Below, one piece after another: positions 50,887 to 59,277 of a stretch of 64,000 bases of DNA (its first letter is position 1; each line of letters begins with the position of its first letter). A program made the position numbers and the translations under genes. The notes under the pieces are model-generated. The model saw nothing but the letters and a program-made list of their open reading frames with translations, was not told where the DNA came from and ran no database searches. Origin of the DNA: Mannheimia granulomatis (GTDB lineage: Bacteria; Pseudomonadota; Gammaproteobacteria; Enterobacterales; Pasteurellaceae); assembly GCF_011455695.1 (NCBI RefSeq), contig NZ_CP015030.1, positions 372,001 through 436,000 of the forward strand, given 5' to 3'.

Positions 50887-50900
50887 TTGATAAATATCAA
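50887..50900. promoter_or_regulatory. FNR box upstream of ompW
   Basis: TTGATAAATATCAA is a perfect match to the FNR consensus TTGAT-N4-ATCAA. It lies 83 bp before the ompW start and points to oxygen control; ompW is a known FNR-regulated gene in enterics. Confidence 0.85.
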
Positions 50901-50982
50901 TTCATTTTTATTTCACTTCATTTACACTTCACTAAAGTTTACCTCGTTATAGGTAATCTAATTATTTTTTGAGGATATGAAA

Positions 50983-51648
50983 ATGAAAAAAACAACTTTA
51001 GCAATTATTTTAGGTGGAGCTTTATTAGCTGGTTCTGCAATGGCTCATCAAGCAGGTGATGTAATGTTCCGTGCCGGTGCAGTGCATGTTAAGGCGAATT
51101 CAAGTTCTAAAACAACATCTCCGGTACAGGTTGACTTAAAAGTTAAAAACAACACTCAGTTAGGCTTAACCGCAACTTATATGCTAGCAGATAACGTGGG
51201 TATTGAATTATTAGGTGCAACACCATTCTCACATAAAATTAATGCAAATGTTCCAGCATTAGCACCAAATTCAGACTTAGGTAGAGTTGTCAGCTTAAGA
51301 CACTTACCACCTAGCTTATATGCTCAGTACTATTTCTTTGAACCAACTGCAACAGTGAAGCCTTATATTGGTGCAGGTTTGAACTATACACGTTTCTACC
51401 ACGCTAAATCTGTTCACCCGGCAGTAACAGACTTGAATGTTAAAAAGCATTCATTTGGTCCAGTGGCTAACTTGGGGGTAGATGTTAAATTAACTGATAA
51501 CATTTATTTTAACGCATCGGCTTGGTACACTCGTATCAAAACAACAGCGAAATTTAAGACTCCGGCTGTAACTCAGGATATGCAACACGAAGTAAAAGTA
51601 AAACTTGATCCTGTTGTATTATTTGCGGGTTTCGGGGTGAAATTCTAA
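50983..51648 (+). CDS. ompW: OmpW-family outer-membrane protein
   Basis: A 221-residue protein with a signal peptide (MKKTTLAIILGGALLAGSAM, cut near AMAH) and the eight-stranded OmpW barrel. Marks are GDVMFRAGAVHV at the start, YAQYYFF, VKPYIGAGLNYTRFY, and an end in FAGFGVKF with the C-terminal Phe needed for BAM assembly. The start with GAGG eight bases upstream is preferred over an ATG two codons earlier. OmpW is a minor porin linked to small hydrophobic solutes, colicin and stress. Here it follows the bufferin cluster and carries CRP and FNR sites. Confidence 0.93.
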   Translation: MKKTTLAIILGGALLAGSAMAHQAGDVMFRAGAVHVKANSSSKTTSPVQVDLKVKNNTQLGLTATYMLADNVGIELLGATPFSHKINANVPALAPNSDLGRVVSLRHLPPSLYAQYYFFEPTATVKPYIGAGLNYTRFYHAKSVHPAVTDLNVKKHSFGPVANLGVDVKLTDNIYFNASAWYTRIKTTAKFKTPAVTQDMQHEVKVKLDPVVLFAGFGVKF

Positions 51649-51665
51649 ATTTTTAAATAATAATA

Positions 51666-51694
51666 TTAAGGGCTAATGTTTAATTAGCCCTTAA
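51666..51694. terminator. Terminator between ompW and the adhesin gene
   Basis: TTAAGGGCTAAT (51666-51677) and ATTAGCCCTTAA (51683-51694) form a perfect 12-bp stem with loop GTTTA. T-rich sequence follows on the minus strand as well, so it can serve both convergent genes. Confidence 0.85.
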
Positions 51695-51730
51695 ATTTAA
51701 GTCAAAATATCTTTTATGTATGAACTGATA

Positions 51731-54574
51731 TTACCATTGATAGCCGATACTTCCACCGTAAGAAACATCGCTACGGCTATTCACTCCAAGCCCAAGCTTA
51801 ATTGATACTTTGTTGTTATCTGAATTTCTAGCATAACCTACAGCAACCGCTGATTCTCCTTTGTATCCTCCTGCTGCTGCCGAAACAAGGCTTTTACCTG
51901 CTTCATTAGGGCGTTGTAGGAAAGACATTGCAGTGGCACCAGCAATACCTGCTCTTAGATTTTTATCTAAACGGTTCATTTTGTTATTAATGCTTTGTTC
52001 GCTATCTCTTAATTGACTCACATTAACTGCATCAGTTGCATTCACTCCTCGTGCGACATTAGTAATGCGATTCCCACCATTATTCAACCCATTTTGAGTT
52101 AGGCTTACGGTTCTATTTGGATCTGCATTATTGATGATAATGCCATTATTATTCATTACTGTGTTACCGGTTGTGACTGAATCAACTTTTACATTATGAT
52201 TTAATGTAACTTCAACTTGGTTACCAGATGCTTTAGTTGTGATATTACGATCACCTTTTACTTTAACCGTGGAACCTAATTTCTGGCTGTTTGTGGAACC
52301 ATTATCAGTAGAGAAGGTTAAACCTTTATTATCAACTATATTTTTGGCATCGACACCTTTTTTGATATCGTCTTTGGTTGATTGAGATAAATCAACTGCA
52401 TAGTCAGTTACATCAGTATTTCCAACTTTAGTTGTTGCGCCTTTTGTAACTGTAATTGCATTAGAACCCGCGGAGGTTGAAGCTGATGTGTCTTTAACAT
52501 TGCTAACAACATTACTGATTTCTTGCTTGATTGCATATAATTGACTACCGTTTACTGCATCAGTACTGGTTGGTGAAATATCACCATCTTTTACACCAAC
52601 AATTTTAGTATTGTTAGCATTAATACCAACCTGATTAATAGTTACAGGTCCAACTGTTAAAGTATCTGTTACATTAACATTATTGAAAGAAACATCATCT
52701 TTAGTTGCAACACTAATAGTATTCCCGGTTTGGGTTACTTTGATATTTTTGCCCGCATCTAAAGTTACTGTTTCGCCTGTAGCGATTTTCTCAATAGTTG
52801 TACCTGATACCTCACCGGCTGAAGCAGATGTCGTTAAATTAAAGCCTGCATTATTAGCAACATCTTGAATGTCTGATTTGGTTTTCTCTGCAACCGCTTT
52901 CAATTGTGCTACGTTTACTGCATCTGTATCAGCAGTACCTGCTGCAACAGAGGTAATTTGACGTGTCACGCCATTTGCAATATCACCCACTGAAATTGCT
53001 GCTGCAGTCGATGTCCAAGTAGGGGAGGATGTATTAATATTTGCGTTTAATGGATTAGCACCTACAGCACCTTTATCTATACTTGCAACTGAGTTGTTAC
53101 CTAATGCAACACCACCAGCCACATTGGCTTGAGCCGATGTACCGATAGCAATGCTATCCTGCTTACTTGCATTACTTGCCGAACCAATAGCAATAGCATC
53201 ATTTTCAGCAGAAACAGCTGAACGACCTAAGGCGATTGATTGTATGCCAACCGCTTTAGATTGAACTCCTGAAGCGATACTGTATTTTCCTGTGGCAGTT
53301 GAGCCAGCACCTAAAGCAGAAGAGGACTCACCCTCAGATATAGCGCCTCGACCTAAGGCTACAGCACTACTGCCGGTTGCATTTGCAAAACTACCTAAAG
53401 CTAAAGCACCATTTTTAGTTGCTTGTGCTGCTTGACCTAATGCTACACTTGCAATACCGGTTGCAACAGAATTTGTCCCGACTGCTAATGCCGAGCCGGA
53501 AGTTGCTGTCGCACTATTGGTATCAACACCTGAGGCAAGGGCATTTGTGCCGATAGCAACGTCTCCTTGCTTATTAGCTTGTGCCTTGATACCGGCTGCT
53601 AAAGCATTGATACCTTTTGCTCCACCAATACCATCAACCGAATCTAAGTTTGTATCGTTACCTGTTTGTTCAGCGTTAGTATCATTCACATGGAAGTAGT
53701 TTTGCTTAGAAAGACCTTTAGCAACTATATATAACTGTGAGCCGTTAATTGCATCGGTAGAAGTCTCAGTAATCTGGCCGGCAGCAACATTAGTAATAGT
53801 ACGCTTATATATTTCAGTTCCTATACTTACTGTTGCTGTCGGAGTATTGCCAGCAAAGCCCGAGTAAGTAATACCGTTTATCGTCGCACTGTCAGTACCG
53901 ACAGCCTCTTCAGTTGTAGAGAGAAAGCCTAAAGCAACTGAACCTTCATGTAAAGCTGTTGCACTCTGACCAAGCGCAAGCGAATAATTACCTCTAGCTG
54001 TAGTTTCGCCGCCAAGAGATACACTTTGCATGCCGTATGAGTGTGCATTAGTACCATAGGCGATAGTATCAATTCCCTCGGCGGAGCTTTGAAATCCTAT
54101 TGAGCTTGAGTGATAACCTGATGCAATAGCCATACTACCAATGGCAAGGCTTAACTCTCCTTCAGCTCGCCCTCCATTAATAGCCGTAGAAGCTCCTCCT
54201 GTTGCAGTAGAGTACGAGCCTATAGCCATATCGTACCGACTGGAAGAGACCGTATTGGTACCAATAGCGATACTATCAGTAGCAGAGGCAGTGACATTAT
54301 TACCGAGAGCAATAGCTCTATCAGCCGGTGAGTTAAGACTAATAGATGTAGCAGTTGGTTCTCCGGTGTCTGATTTAATAATCATCGTTCCACCATCCGT
54401 GTTTGTAAAAATAACGGCTGAATAAGCTATGCTTGGGATGATAGCGGTGGTTATAGCAGCCGCAATTGCAGTTAGTTTAACGGACTTTGTTTTGCCTTGG
54501 CCTTTTGCAAATTCTGCAACTGCCATAAAAGCACCCGTGGATTTATTAAGAATGACTTTATAGATTGTGTTCAT
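51731..54574 (-). CDS. Trimeric autotransporter adhesin (YadA/Hsf-like), repeat-preceded
   Basis: A 947-residue trimeric autotransporter. Residues 1-28 (MNTIYKVILNKSTGAFMAVA, EFAKGQGK) are the extended signal peptide region, then a hydrophobic signal ending near AYSA. Residues 80-550 hold YadA-like head repeats (SAIGxxA-type units such as SIALGRSAV and SVALGQAAQA) with a central NYFHVNDTNAEQ block at 292. Coiled stalk and neck pieces with DAVNVAQLK and DAVNGSQLYAI follow. The last 90 residues are the YadA anchor (INNKMNRLDKNLRAGIAGA to SIGYQW). It should form a surface adhesin. Fourteen 7-bp repeats lie 22 bp upstream of the start. It has a related module in the second adhesin. Confidence 0.95.
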   Translation of the reverse strand: MNTIYKVILNKSTGAFMAVAEFAKGQGKTKSVKLTAIAAAITTAIIPSIAYSAVIFTNTDGGTMIIKSDTGEPTATSISLNSPADRAIALGNNVTASATDSIAIGTNTVSSSRYDMAIGSYSTATGGASTAINGGRAEGELSLAIGSMAIASGYHSSSIGFQSSAEGIDTIAYGTNAHSYGMQSVSLGGETTARGNYSLALGQSATALHEGSVALGFLSTTEEAVGTDSATINGITYSGFAGNTPTATVSIGTEIYKRTITNVAAGQITETSTDAINGSQLYIVAKGLSKQNYFHVNDTNAEQTGNDTNLDSVDGIGGAKGINALAAGIKAQANKQGDVAIGTNALASGVDTNSATATSGSALAVGTNSVATGIASVALGQAAQATKNGALALGSFANATGSSAVALGRGAISEGESSSALGAGSTATGKYSIASGVQSKAVGIQSIALGRSAVSAENDAIAIGSASNASKQDSIAIGTSAQANVAGGVALGNNSVASIDKGAVGANPLNANINTSSPTWTSTAAAISVGDIANGVTRQITSVAAGTADTDAVNVAQLKAVAEKTKSDIQDVANNAGFNLTTSASAGEVSGTTIEKIATGETVTLDAGKNIKVTQTGNTISVATKDDVSFNNVNVTDTLTVGPVTINQVGINANNTKIVGVKDGDISPTSTDAVNGSQLYAIKQEISNVVSNVKDTSASTSAGSNAITVTKGATTKVGNTDVTDYAVDLSQSTKDDIKKGVDAKNIVDNKGLTFSTDNGSTNSQKLGSTVKVKGDRNITTKASGNQVEVTLNHNVKVDSVTTGNTVMNNNGIIINNADPNRTVSLTQNGLNNGGNRITNVARGVNATDAVNVSQLRDSEQSINNKMNRLDKNLRAGIAGATAMSFLQRPNEAGKSLVSAAAGGYKGESAVAVGYARNSDNNKVSIKLGLGVNSRSDVSYGGSIGYQW

Positions 54575-54596
54575 TAATATTCCTATATTAATCTTT

Positions 54597-54694
54597 CTAT
54601 AAGCTATAAGCTATAAGCTATAAGCTATAAGCTATAAGCTATAAGCTATAAGCTATAAGCTATAAGCTATAAGCTATAAGCTATAAGCTATAAG
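54597..54694. repeat. Tandem heptanucleotide repeat, 14 copies, upstream of the adhesin gene
   Basis: 98 bp made of exactly 14 perfect copies of CTATAAG (CTTATAG on the adhesin strand), ending 22 bp before the adhesin ATG. The ribosome site AGGA lies between. Tracts like this gain or lose units by slipped-strand pairing and alter promoter or leader strength, as in the Haemophilus hmw adhesins, which also have 7-bp repeats. One more isolated copy with similar flanks is at 54873-54880. Confidence 0.95.
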
Positions 54695-54913
54695 GTTAAA
54701 ATGAAAATTGAACAGAAAACCGGAAGTGATATTTTATTGTTCAACCGCTTAGCACTGTATGTTGAAATGCTAGTGTAATTTAACCATATTTTGGTTGTTA
54801 TTTGATCATTATTTACAAATTTTATGCATTTTTTACAATTCTTATTGATTTTGTGACGTCTGTGCTACTGGAAGCTATAAGTTAAACTGCAAGTTGAGTG
54901 TTGTTAGAACGAG

Positions 54914-54940
54914 AATAGGGCGAATTTATCGCCCTATTTT
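54914..54940. terminator. Terminator-like hairpin downstream of ptsG
   Basis: AATAGGGCGA (54914-54923) and TCGCCCTATT (54929-54938) form a perfect 10-bp stem followed by TTG on the plus strand. It lies 67 bp past the ptsG stop. The rest of 54700-55006 holds only A/T-rich sequence, the probable promoter of the adhesin gene and two uptake cores. Confidence 0.65.
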
Positions 54941-55006
54941 GTTAACTATTTGAAGCAGTCTGTAATAAGTAAAAAAATGGAGAAAAAAGACCGCTTGTTA
55001 TGTATT

Positions 55007-56500
55007 TTAGTCTTCTCTGCCCAAAATCTGATTTACCTCACTCTTATACAGCACCGCTTTTGCACCAAAAACCGCTTGTACGCCGCCGCCGACTTCGAGT
55101 ACGTCAATCGCACCGAGTTTTTTGAGGGTGGCTTTATCAACCGCTTTCACGTTTTTCACTGCGACACGCAGGCGAGTGATGCACGCATCGACGTTTTCGA
55201 TGTTGGCTGCTGTACCAAGTGCGGCAATGATTTTATGGGCATTTTCGGTCAGCGAGCTGGTTTGTTGCTCGGTGGCTTCTTCGGTGTCTTCCGCACGCCC
55301 CGGTGTCATCACGTTGAATTTTTTAATCAGGAACAGGAACGAGAAGTAGTAAAGTGCTGCCCACGGTAAACCGACCATCACCACACGCACCCAGTTGGTG
55401 TTTTCGTTGCCTTGCAGAATGCCGAACAGGGTGAAGTCAATAATACCGCCTGAAAAGGTGTTACCAATCGAGATGTTCAGCAGGTCAGCGATGAAGAACG
55501 ACACACCGTCCAAGAAGGCGTGGAACACATAGAGCCACGGCGCAACGAACAGGAACATAAACTCAATCGGCTCAGTGATACCGGTGATGAACGAGGTCAA
55601 TGCCGCCCCTAAGAATAAGCCACCCACTGCACCACGACGTGCTTTTGGCACAGCGTGATACATGGCCAAGCACGCTGCCGGTAAGCCGAACATCATCGTA
55701 TCAAAACGGCCGGCAAAAAAGCGTGTCCCTTCGGTAAACAAGCCTTGATGCGTTGGGTCGGCAAGCTGGGCAAAGAAGATTTTTTGTGCGCCGATAATGG
55801 TTTCGCCGTTCACCACTTCCGTGCCACCCAGCTCGGTGTACCAGAACAGTGGGTAGATCATATGGTGCAAGCCTACTGCCCCACTCAGACGCATTAAGAA
55901 GCCGTAGAAAAAGGTACCGATTTCGCCCATTGAGCTAATGCCTTGCCCAGCAGAGACCAGCCAGTTTTGGAAGGTCGGCCAAATCAGGAAGAACAGCGCA
56001 CCCACGAAGATCGCCGCAAATGCCGTCACAATCGGCACAAAACGCGACCCACCGAAGAAGCCGAGAATTTGTGGCAGTTGGATATTGTGGTATTTATTGT
56101 GCAGTTTAACAGTAATCAAACCCATCACCAGCGAGCCGATCACACCGGTATCAATCCCTTTGGTTTCAGGGGAAAAGAGCGGAATGAGGGCAGCAATCGT
56201 GCCGGTCATAATCAAATAACCAACCGCCGCCGCCAATGCCGCCACGCCTTTATCCCGCTTCGCCAGCCCGATACCCAAACCGATACAGAGCAGCAACGCC
56301 AGATTGCCGAACACCACGCTCCCTGCCGAAGACATAATCTGAAAAATGCCCTGCAAGGTAGGGTTATCCAACATCGGGTAGGCTTGCACCGTTGCCTTAT
56401 TCGACAATGCCCCGCCAATTCCAAGCAGCAAACCTGCCGCCGGCAAAATCGCAATCGGCAGCATGAAGGCTTTACCGACCTGTTGAAGTTGTTTAAACAT
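55007..56500 (-). CDS. ptsG: PTS glucose-class transporter, EIICB
   Basis: A 497-residue phosphotransferase permease. The EIIC domain (1-395) has about ten membrane segments, starting MFKQLQQVGKAFMLPIAILP, with the substrate-site GITEPIEFMFLFVAPWLY. A linker rich in Glu and Thr leads to an EIIB domain with the phosphorylated Cys in VDACITRLRV. There is no EIIA part, so Crr would be used. Glucose is the likely sugar, but glucosamine or maltose relatives are close and cannot be excluded. I chose the ATG after GGAGGAAACT. A CRP site is 56 bp upstream. Codon use is more GC-rich than in neighbours. Confidence 0.82.
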   Translation of the reverse strand: MFKQLQQVGKAFMLPIAILPAAGLLLGIGGALSNKATVQAYPMLDNPTLQGIFQIMSSAGSVVFGNLALLLCIGLGIGLAKRDKGVAALAAAVGYLIMTGTIAALIPLFSPETKGIDTGVIGSLVMGLITVKLHNKYHNIQLPQILGFFGGSRFVPIVTAFAAIFVGALFFLIWPTFQNWLVSAGQGISSMGEIGTFFYGFLMRLSGAVGLHHMIYPLFWYTELGGTEVVNGETIIGAQKIFFAQLADPTHQGLFTEGTRFFAGRFDTMMFGLPAACLAMYHAVPKARRGAVGGLFLGAALTSFITGITEPIEFMFLFVAPWLYVFHAFLDGVSFFIADLLNISIGNTFSGGIIDFTLFGILQGNENTNWVRVVMVGLPWAALYYFSFLFLIKKFNVMTPGRAEDTEEATEQQTSSLTENAHKIIAALGTAANIENVDACITRLRVAVKNVKAVDKATLKKLGAIDVLEVGGGVQAVFGAKAVLYKSEVNQILGRED

Positions 56501-56555
56501 AGTTTCCTCCTTTGATAGTAATGTTAATAGCATACTTAAATTTAAGGATTTTCGA

Positions 56556-56571
56556 TGTGATATAACTCACA
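56556..56571. promoter_or_regulatory. CRP site in the ptsG-ilvD divergent region
   Basis: TGTGATATAACTCACA keeps all conserved CRP bases. It is nearer to ptsG (56 bp) than to ilvD (120 bp) and suits catabolite control of sugar uptake. Confidence 0.82.
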
Positions 56572-56691
56572 GTTTTGCAAAATTTTTTATAAATCTGACC
56601 GCTTGTAAAAAAATTACCGCAGCTTCTAAAATTCAAGTAGAATAACTCAATTTATAGCAAACACAACATTCAAAATTTGGAGAGATTATTT

Positions 56692-58530
56692 ATGCCTAAA
56701 TTGAGATCAGCGACCAGTACACAGGGTCGTAATATGGCAGGGGCGCGTGCGTTATGGCGTGCCACAGGGATGAAAGAAAACGACTTCGGCAAGCCGATTA
56801 TTGCGGTAGTGAACTCCTTTACGCAGTTCGTGCCGGGGCATGTTCACTTAAAAGATCTGGGACAGATGGTTGCCGAGCAGATCGAAAAAGCCGGCGGTGT
56901 CGCCAAAGAATTTAACACCATTGCGGTTGATGACGGTATTGCGATGGGCCACGGCGGTATGCTCTACTCGCTGCCAAGCCGTGATTTGATTGCAGACAGC
57001 GTGGAATATATGGTCAATGCCCACTGTGCTGATGCGATGGTCTGTATCTCCAACTGCGACAAAATCACCCCGGGAATGTTAATGGCAGCAATGCGTTTAA
57101 ACATTCCAACTGTGTTCGTCTCAGGTGGCCCGATGGAAGCAGGTAAAACCAAACTTTCCGATCAAATCATCAAATTAGACTTGGTCGATGCGATGATCCA
57201 AGGGGCGAACCCGAACGTCTCGGACGAAGTGAGCGACCAGATCGAACGTTCCGCTTGCCCGACTTGCGGCTCTTGCTCAGGAATGTTCACCGCCAACTCG
57301 ATGAACTGCTTAACCGAAGCTCTCGGTTTAAGTTTGCCGGGCAACGGCTCGTGCTTGGCAACTCACGCCGACCGTAAACAGCTCTTCTTAGACGCAGGGA
57401 CGCAAATCGTGGAACTGTGCAAACGCTACTACGAGCAGGACGACTATTCTGTTCTCCCACGTTCGATTGCAACCAAAGAAGCGTTCGATAATGCGATGAG
57501 CCTTGATATTGCGATGGGCGGTTCAACCAACACCGTGCTGCACTTGCTTGCAGCGGCACAAGAAGCGGAAGTGGATTTCACGATGGCAGACATCGACCGC
57601 CTCTCTCGCAAAGTGCCGTGCCTGAGCAAAGTCGCCCCGAACACACAAAAATACCATATGGAAGACGTGCATCGTGCAGGCGGCATTATGGCAATTTTGG
57701 GTGAGCTAGATCGTGCAGGTTTGCTCAACAACCAAACCCGTACCGTGCTGGGACTGAGTATGGCGGAGCAGATCGCTAAATACGACATCGTTTTAACCAA
57801 AGACGAAGCGGTGCATAAATTCTTCCGTGCGGGACCGGCGGGCATTCGCACCACCAAAGCCTTCTCGCAAGACACCCGTTGGGATACGGTTGATGACGAC
57901 CGTGAAAACGGCTGTATCCGCTCAAAAGAGTTTGCGTATAGCCAAGACGGCGGCTTAGCGATGCTCAAAGGTAACATAGCCCTAGACGGCTGTATCGTCA
58001 AAACCGCCGGCGTGGACGAGAGCATTCTCAAATTCACTGGCGAAGCCATTGTGTTTGAAAGCCAAGAAGATGCTGTTGCAGGGATTTTAGGCGGTAAAGT
58101 CAAAGCCGGCCACGTTGTGGTGATCCGCTACGAAGGCCCGAAAGGTGGCCCGGGTATGCAAGAAATGCTCTATCCAACCAGCTATTTGAAATCAATGGGC
58201 TTAGGCAAAGCTTGTGCATTGCTGACAGACGGACGTTTCTCGGGCGGTACATCGGGCTTATCAATCGGCCACTGCTCACCGGAAGCGGCGGCTGGCGGTT
58301 TAATCGGCTTAGTGAAAGACGGCGATAAAATCGAGATCGACATTCCAAACCGCTCAATTGAACTCGTTGTGCCACAAGCTGAATTAGACGCACGCCGTGC
58401 CGAGCAAGACAAAAAAGGCTGGCAGCCGGCAAACCGCCAACGTGAAGTATCCTTTGCGTTGAAGGTTTACGGACACTTTGCGACCTCGGCAGATAAAGGA
58501 GCTGTGAGGGATAGGTCGTTGTTGGATTAA
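56692..58530 (+). CDS. ilvD: Dihydroxy-acid dehydratase
   Basis: A 612-residue iron-sulfur enzyme of valine, leucine and isoleucine synthesis. It starts [20 protein letters not shown]. Cluster-binding Cys lie in [12 protein letters not shown] and [19 protein letters not shown], with a third conserved Cys region around [11 protein letters not shown] and [12 protein letters not shown]-like motif near the end. The length matches E. coli IlvD (616). GGAGAG is seven bases before the chosen ATG. No other ilv gene is adjacent. Like ptsG it shows more GC-rich codons than the flanking genes. Confidence 0.96.
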   Translation: MPKLRSATSTQGRNMAGARALWRATGMKENDFGKPIIAVVNSFTQFVPGHVHLKDLGQMVAEQIEKAGGVAKEFNTIAVDDGIAMGHGGMLYSLPSRDLIADSVEYMVNAHCADAMVCISNCDKITPGMLMAAMRLNIPTVFVSGGPMEAGKTKLSDQIIKLDLVDAMIQGANPNVSDEVSDQIERSACPTCGSCSGMFTANSMNCLTEALGLSLPGNGSCLATHADRKQLFLDAGTQIVELCKRYYEQDDYSVLPRSIATKEAFDNAMSLDIAMGGSTNTVLHLLAAAQEAEVDFTMADIDRLSRKVPCLSKVAPNTQKYHMEDVHRAGGIMAILGELDRAGLLNNQTRTVLGLSMAEQIAKYDIVLTKDEAVHKFFRAGPAGIRTTKAFSQDTRWDTVDDDRENGCIRSKEFAYSQDGGLAMLKGNIALDGCIVKTAGVDESILKFTGEAIVFESQEDAVAGILGGKVKAGHVVVIRYEGPKGGPGMQEMLYPTSYLKSMGLGKACALLTDGRFSGGTSGLSIGHCSPEAAAGGLIGLVKDGDKIEIDIPNRSIELVVPQAELDARRAEQDKKGWQPANRQREVSFALKVYGHFATSADKGAVRDRSLLD

Positions 58531-58549
58531 TACCATTTAGTCGCTTAAT

Positions 58550-58598
58550 CTGCATCTTAAATATTTGAGGAATCAAGGTATTTAAGGTGCAGTTTTTT
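58550..58598 (+). terminator. Intrinsic terminator of ilvD
   Basis: CTGCATCTTAAATA (58550-58563) and TATTTAAGGTGCAG (58579-58592) form a 14-bp stem with one wobble pair and a 15-nt loop, followed by TTTTTT. Confidence 0.9.
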
Positions 58599-59277
58599 AT
58601 TTGAGGCTACCCAATGCGTAGTAAAAAACGAATTGTTGAGGTCGCTCAGTATTTTCTTAAAGTACAAGCAGTTAAAAAAGAGAAATTTTGGAATAGTGGA
58701 AAAAATTGAGCATGGTTTCCCTATTATATAGCTATAATAATGGGTATTTTGAGTTTGTTATGGCTCTATTTTTAACTGTGTCAGTAAGTCAAACCCTTGA
58801 TAAACATCATTGTATCGCTCACCCAGTTAATTCTTGTTGGGGGAGGCTAACTTGGCTTTCATCTGTTAAAAAATGACTTTACTAAATGAGGCGTCTGTGT
58901 GATATGTATCTCAGGATAGTTTATCAATAGTATATTACGTTTTAAACTTCAATAGGAACTTTGTAATCCCTTGTGTATGAATTGTTTTGTATGATGCTCA
59001 GAACTTTCATTAAAGTAGTTTTTATATTCATTAAGCCATGTTGATAGATTTTGTCGATCTTTATGTTCATTATAAATAGAAGATTTATATTGAGTGCTAT
59101 GGTATATTGCCAAATATTTTTCACTGTCGTTTTAGTTGTTAAAAATTTATCAATAAATTTTCATTTAAGTTTTAAAGCGATAGTGTGTAAATGTGTGATG
59201 ATCGCATAATCTTAGAGCTTGCTAAGGTTTAAGTTATTATATTGTTCAATTTTATTAAGTTAATTTACGAGGTATTT
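58599..59277. other. A/T-rich gap with gene debris before the second adhesin
   Basis: About 680 bases without a gene I can support. There is a 31-codon frame at 58614-58709 (+), starting MRSKKRIVEVAQYFLK, with no recognised relative. On the minus strand at 58949-59131 there is a protein-like fragment, listed separately. The remainder is low-GC sequence that includes the promoter and leader of the adhesin gene; GAGG at 59270-59273 is its ribosome site. Confidence 0.6.
58949..59131 (-). pseudogene. Possible C-terminal fragment of an unknown protein
   Basis: On the minus strand a 60-codon open stretch reads NDSEKYLAIYHSTQYKSSIY, then NEHKDRQNLSTWLNEYKNYF, then NESSEHHTKQFIHKGLQSSY and a stop. 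The composition is that of a real hydrophilic protein end, but it has no start codon, and a neighbouring frame upstream ends in a stop. I cannot name a family. It is probably debris of a lost or transferred gene. Confidence 0.35.
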
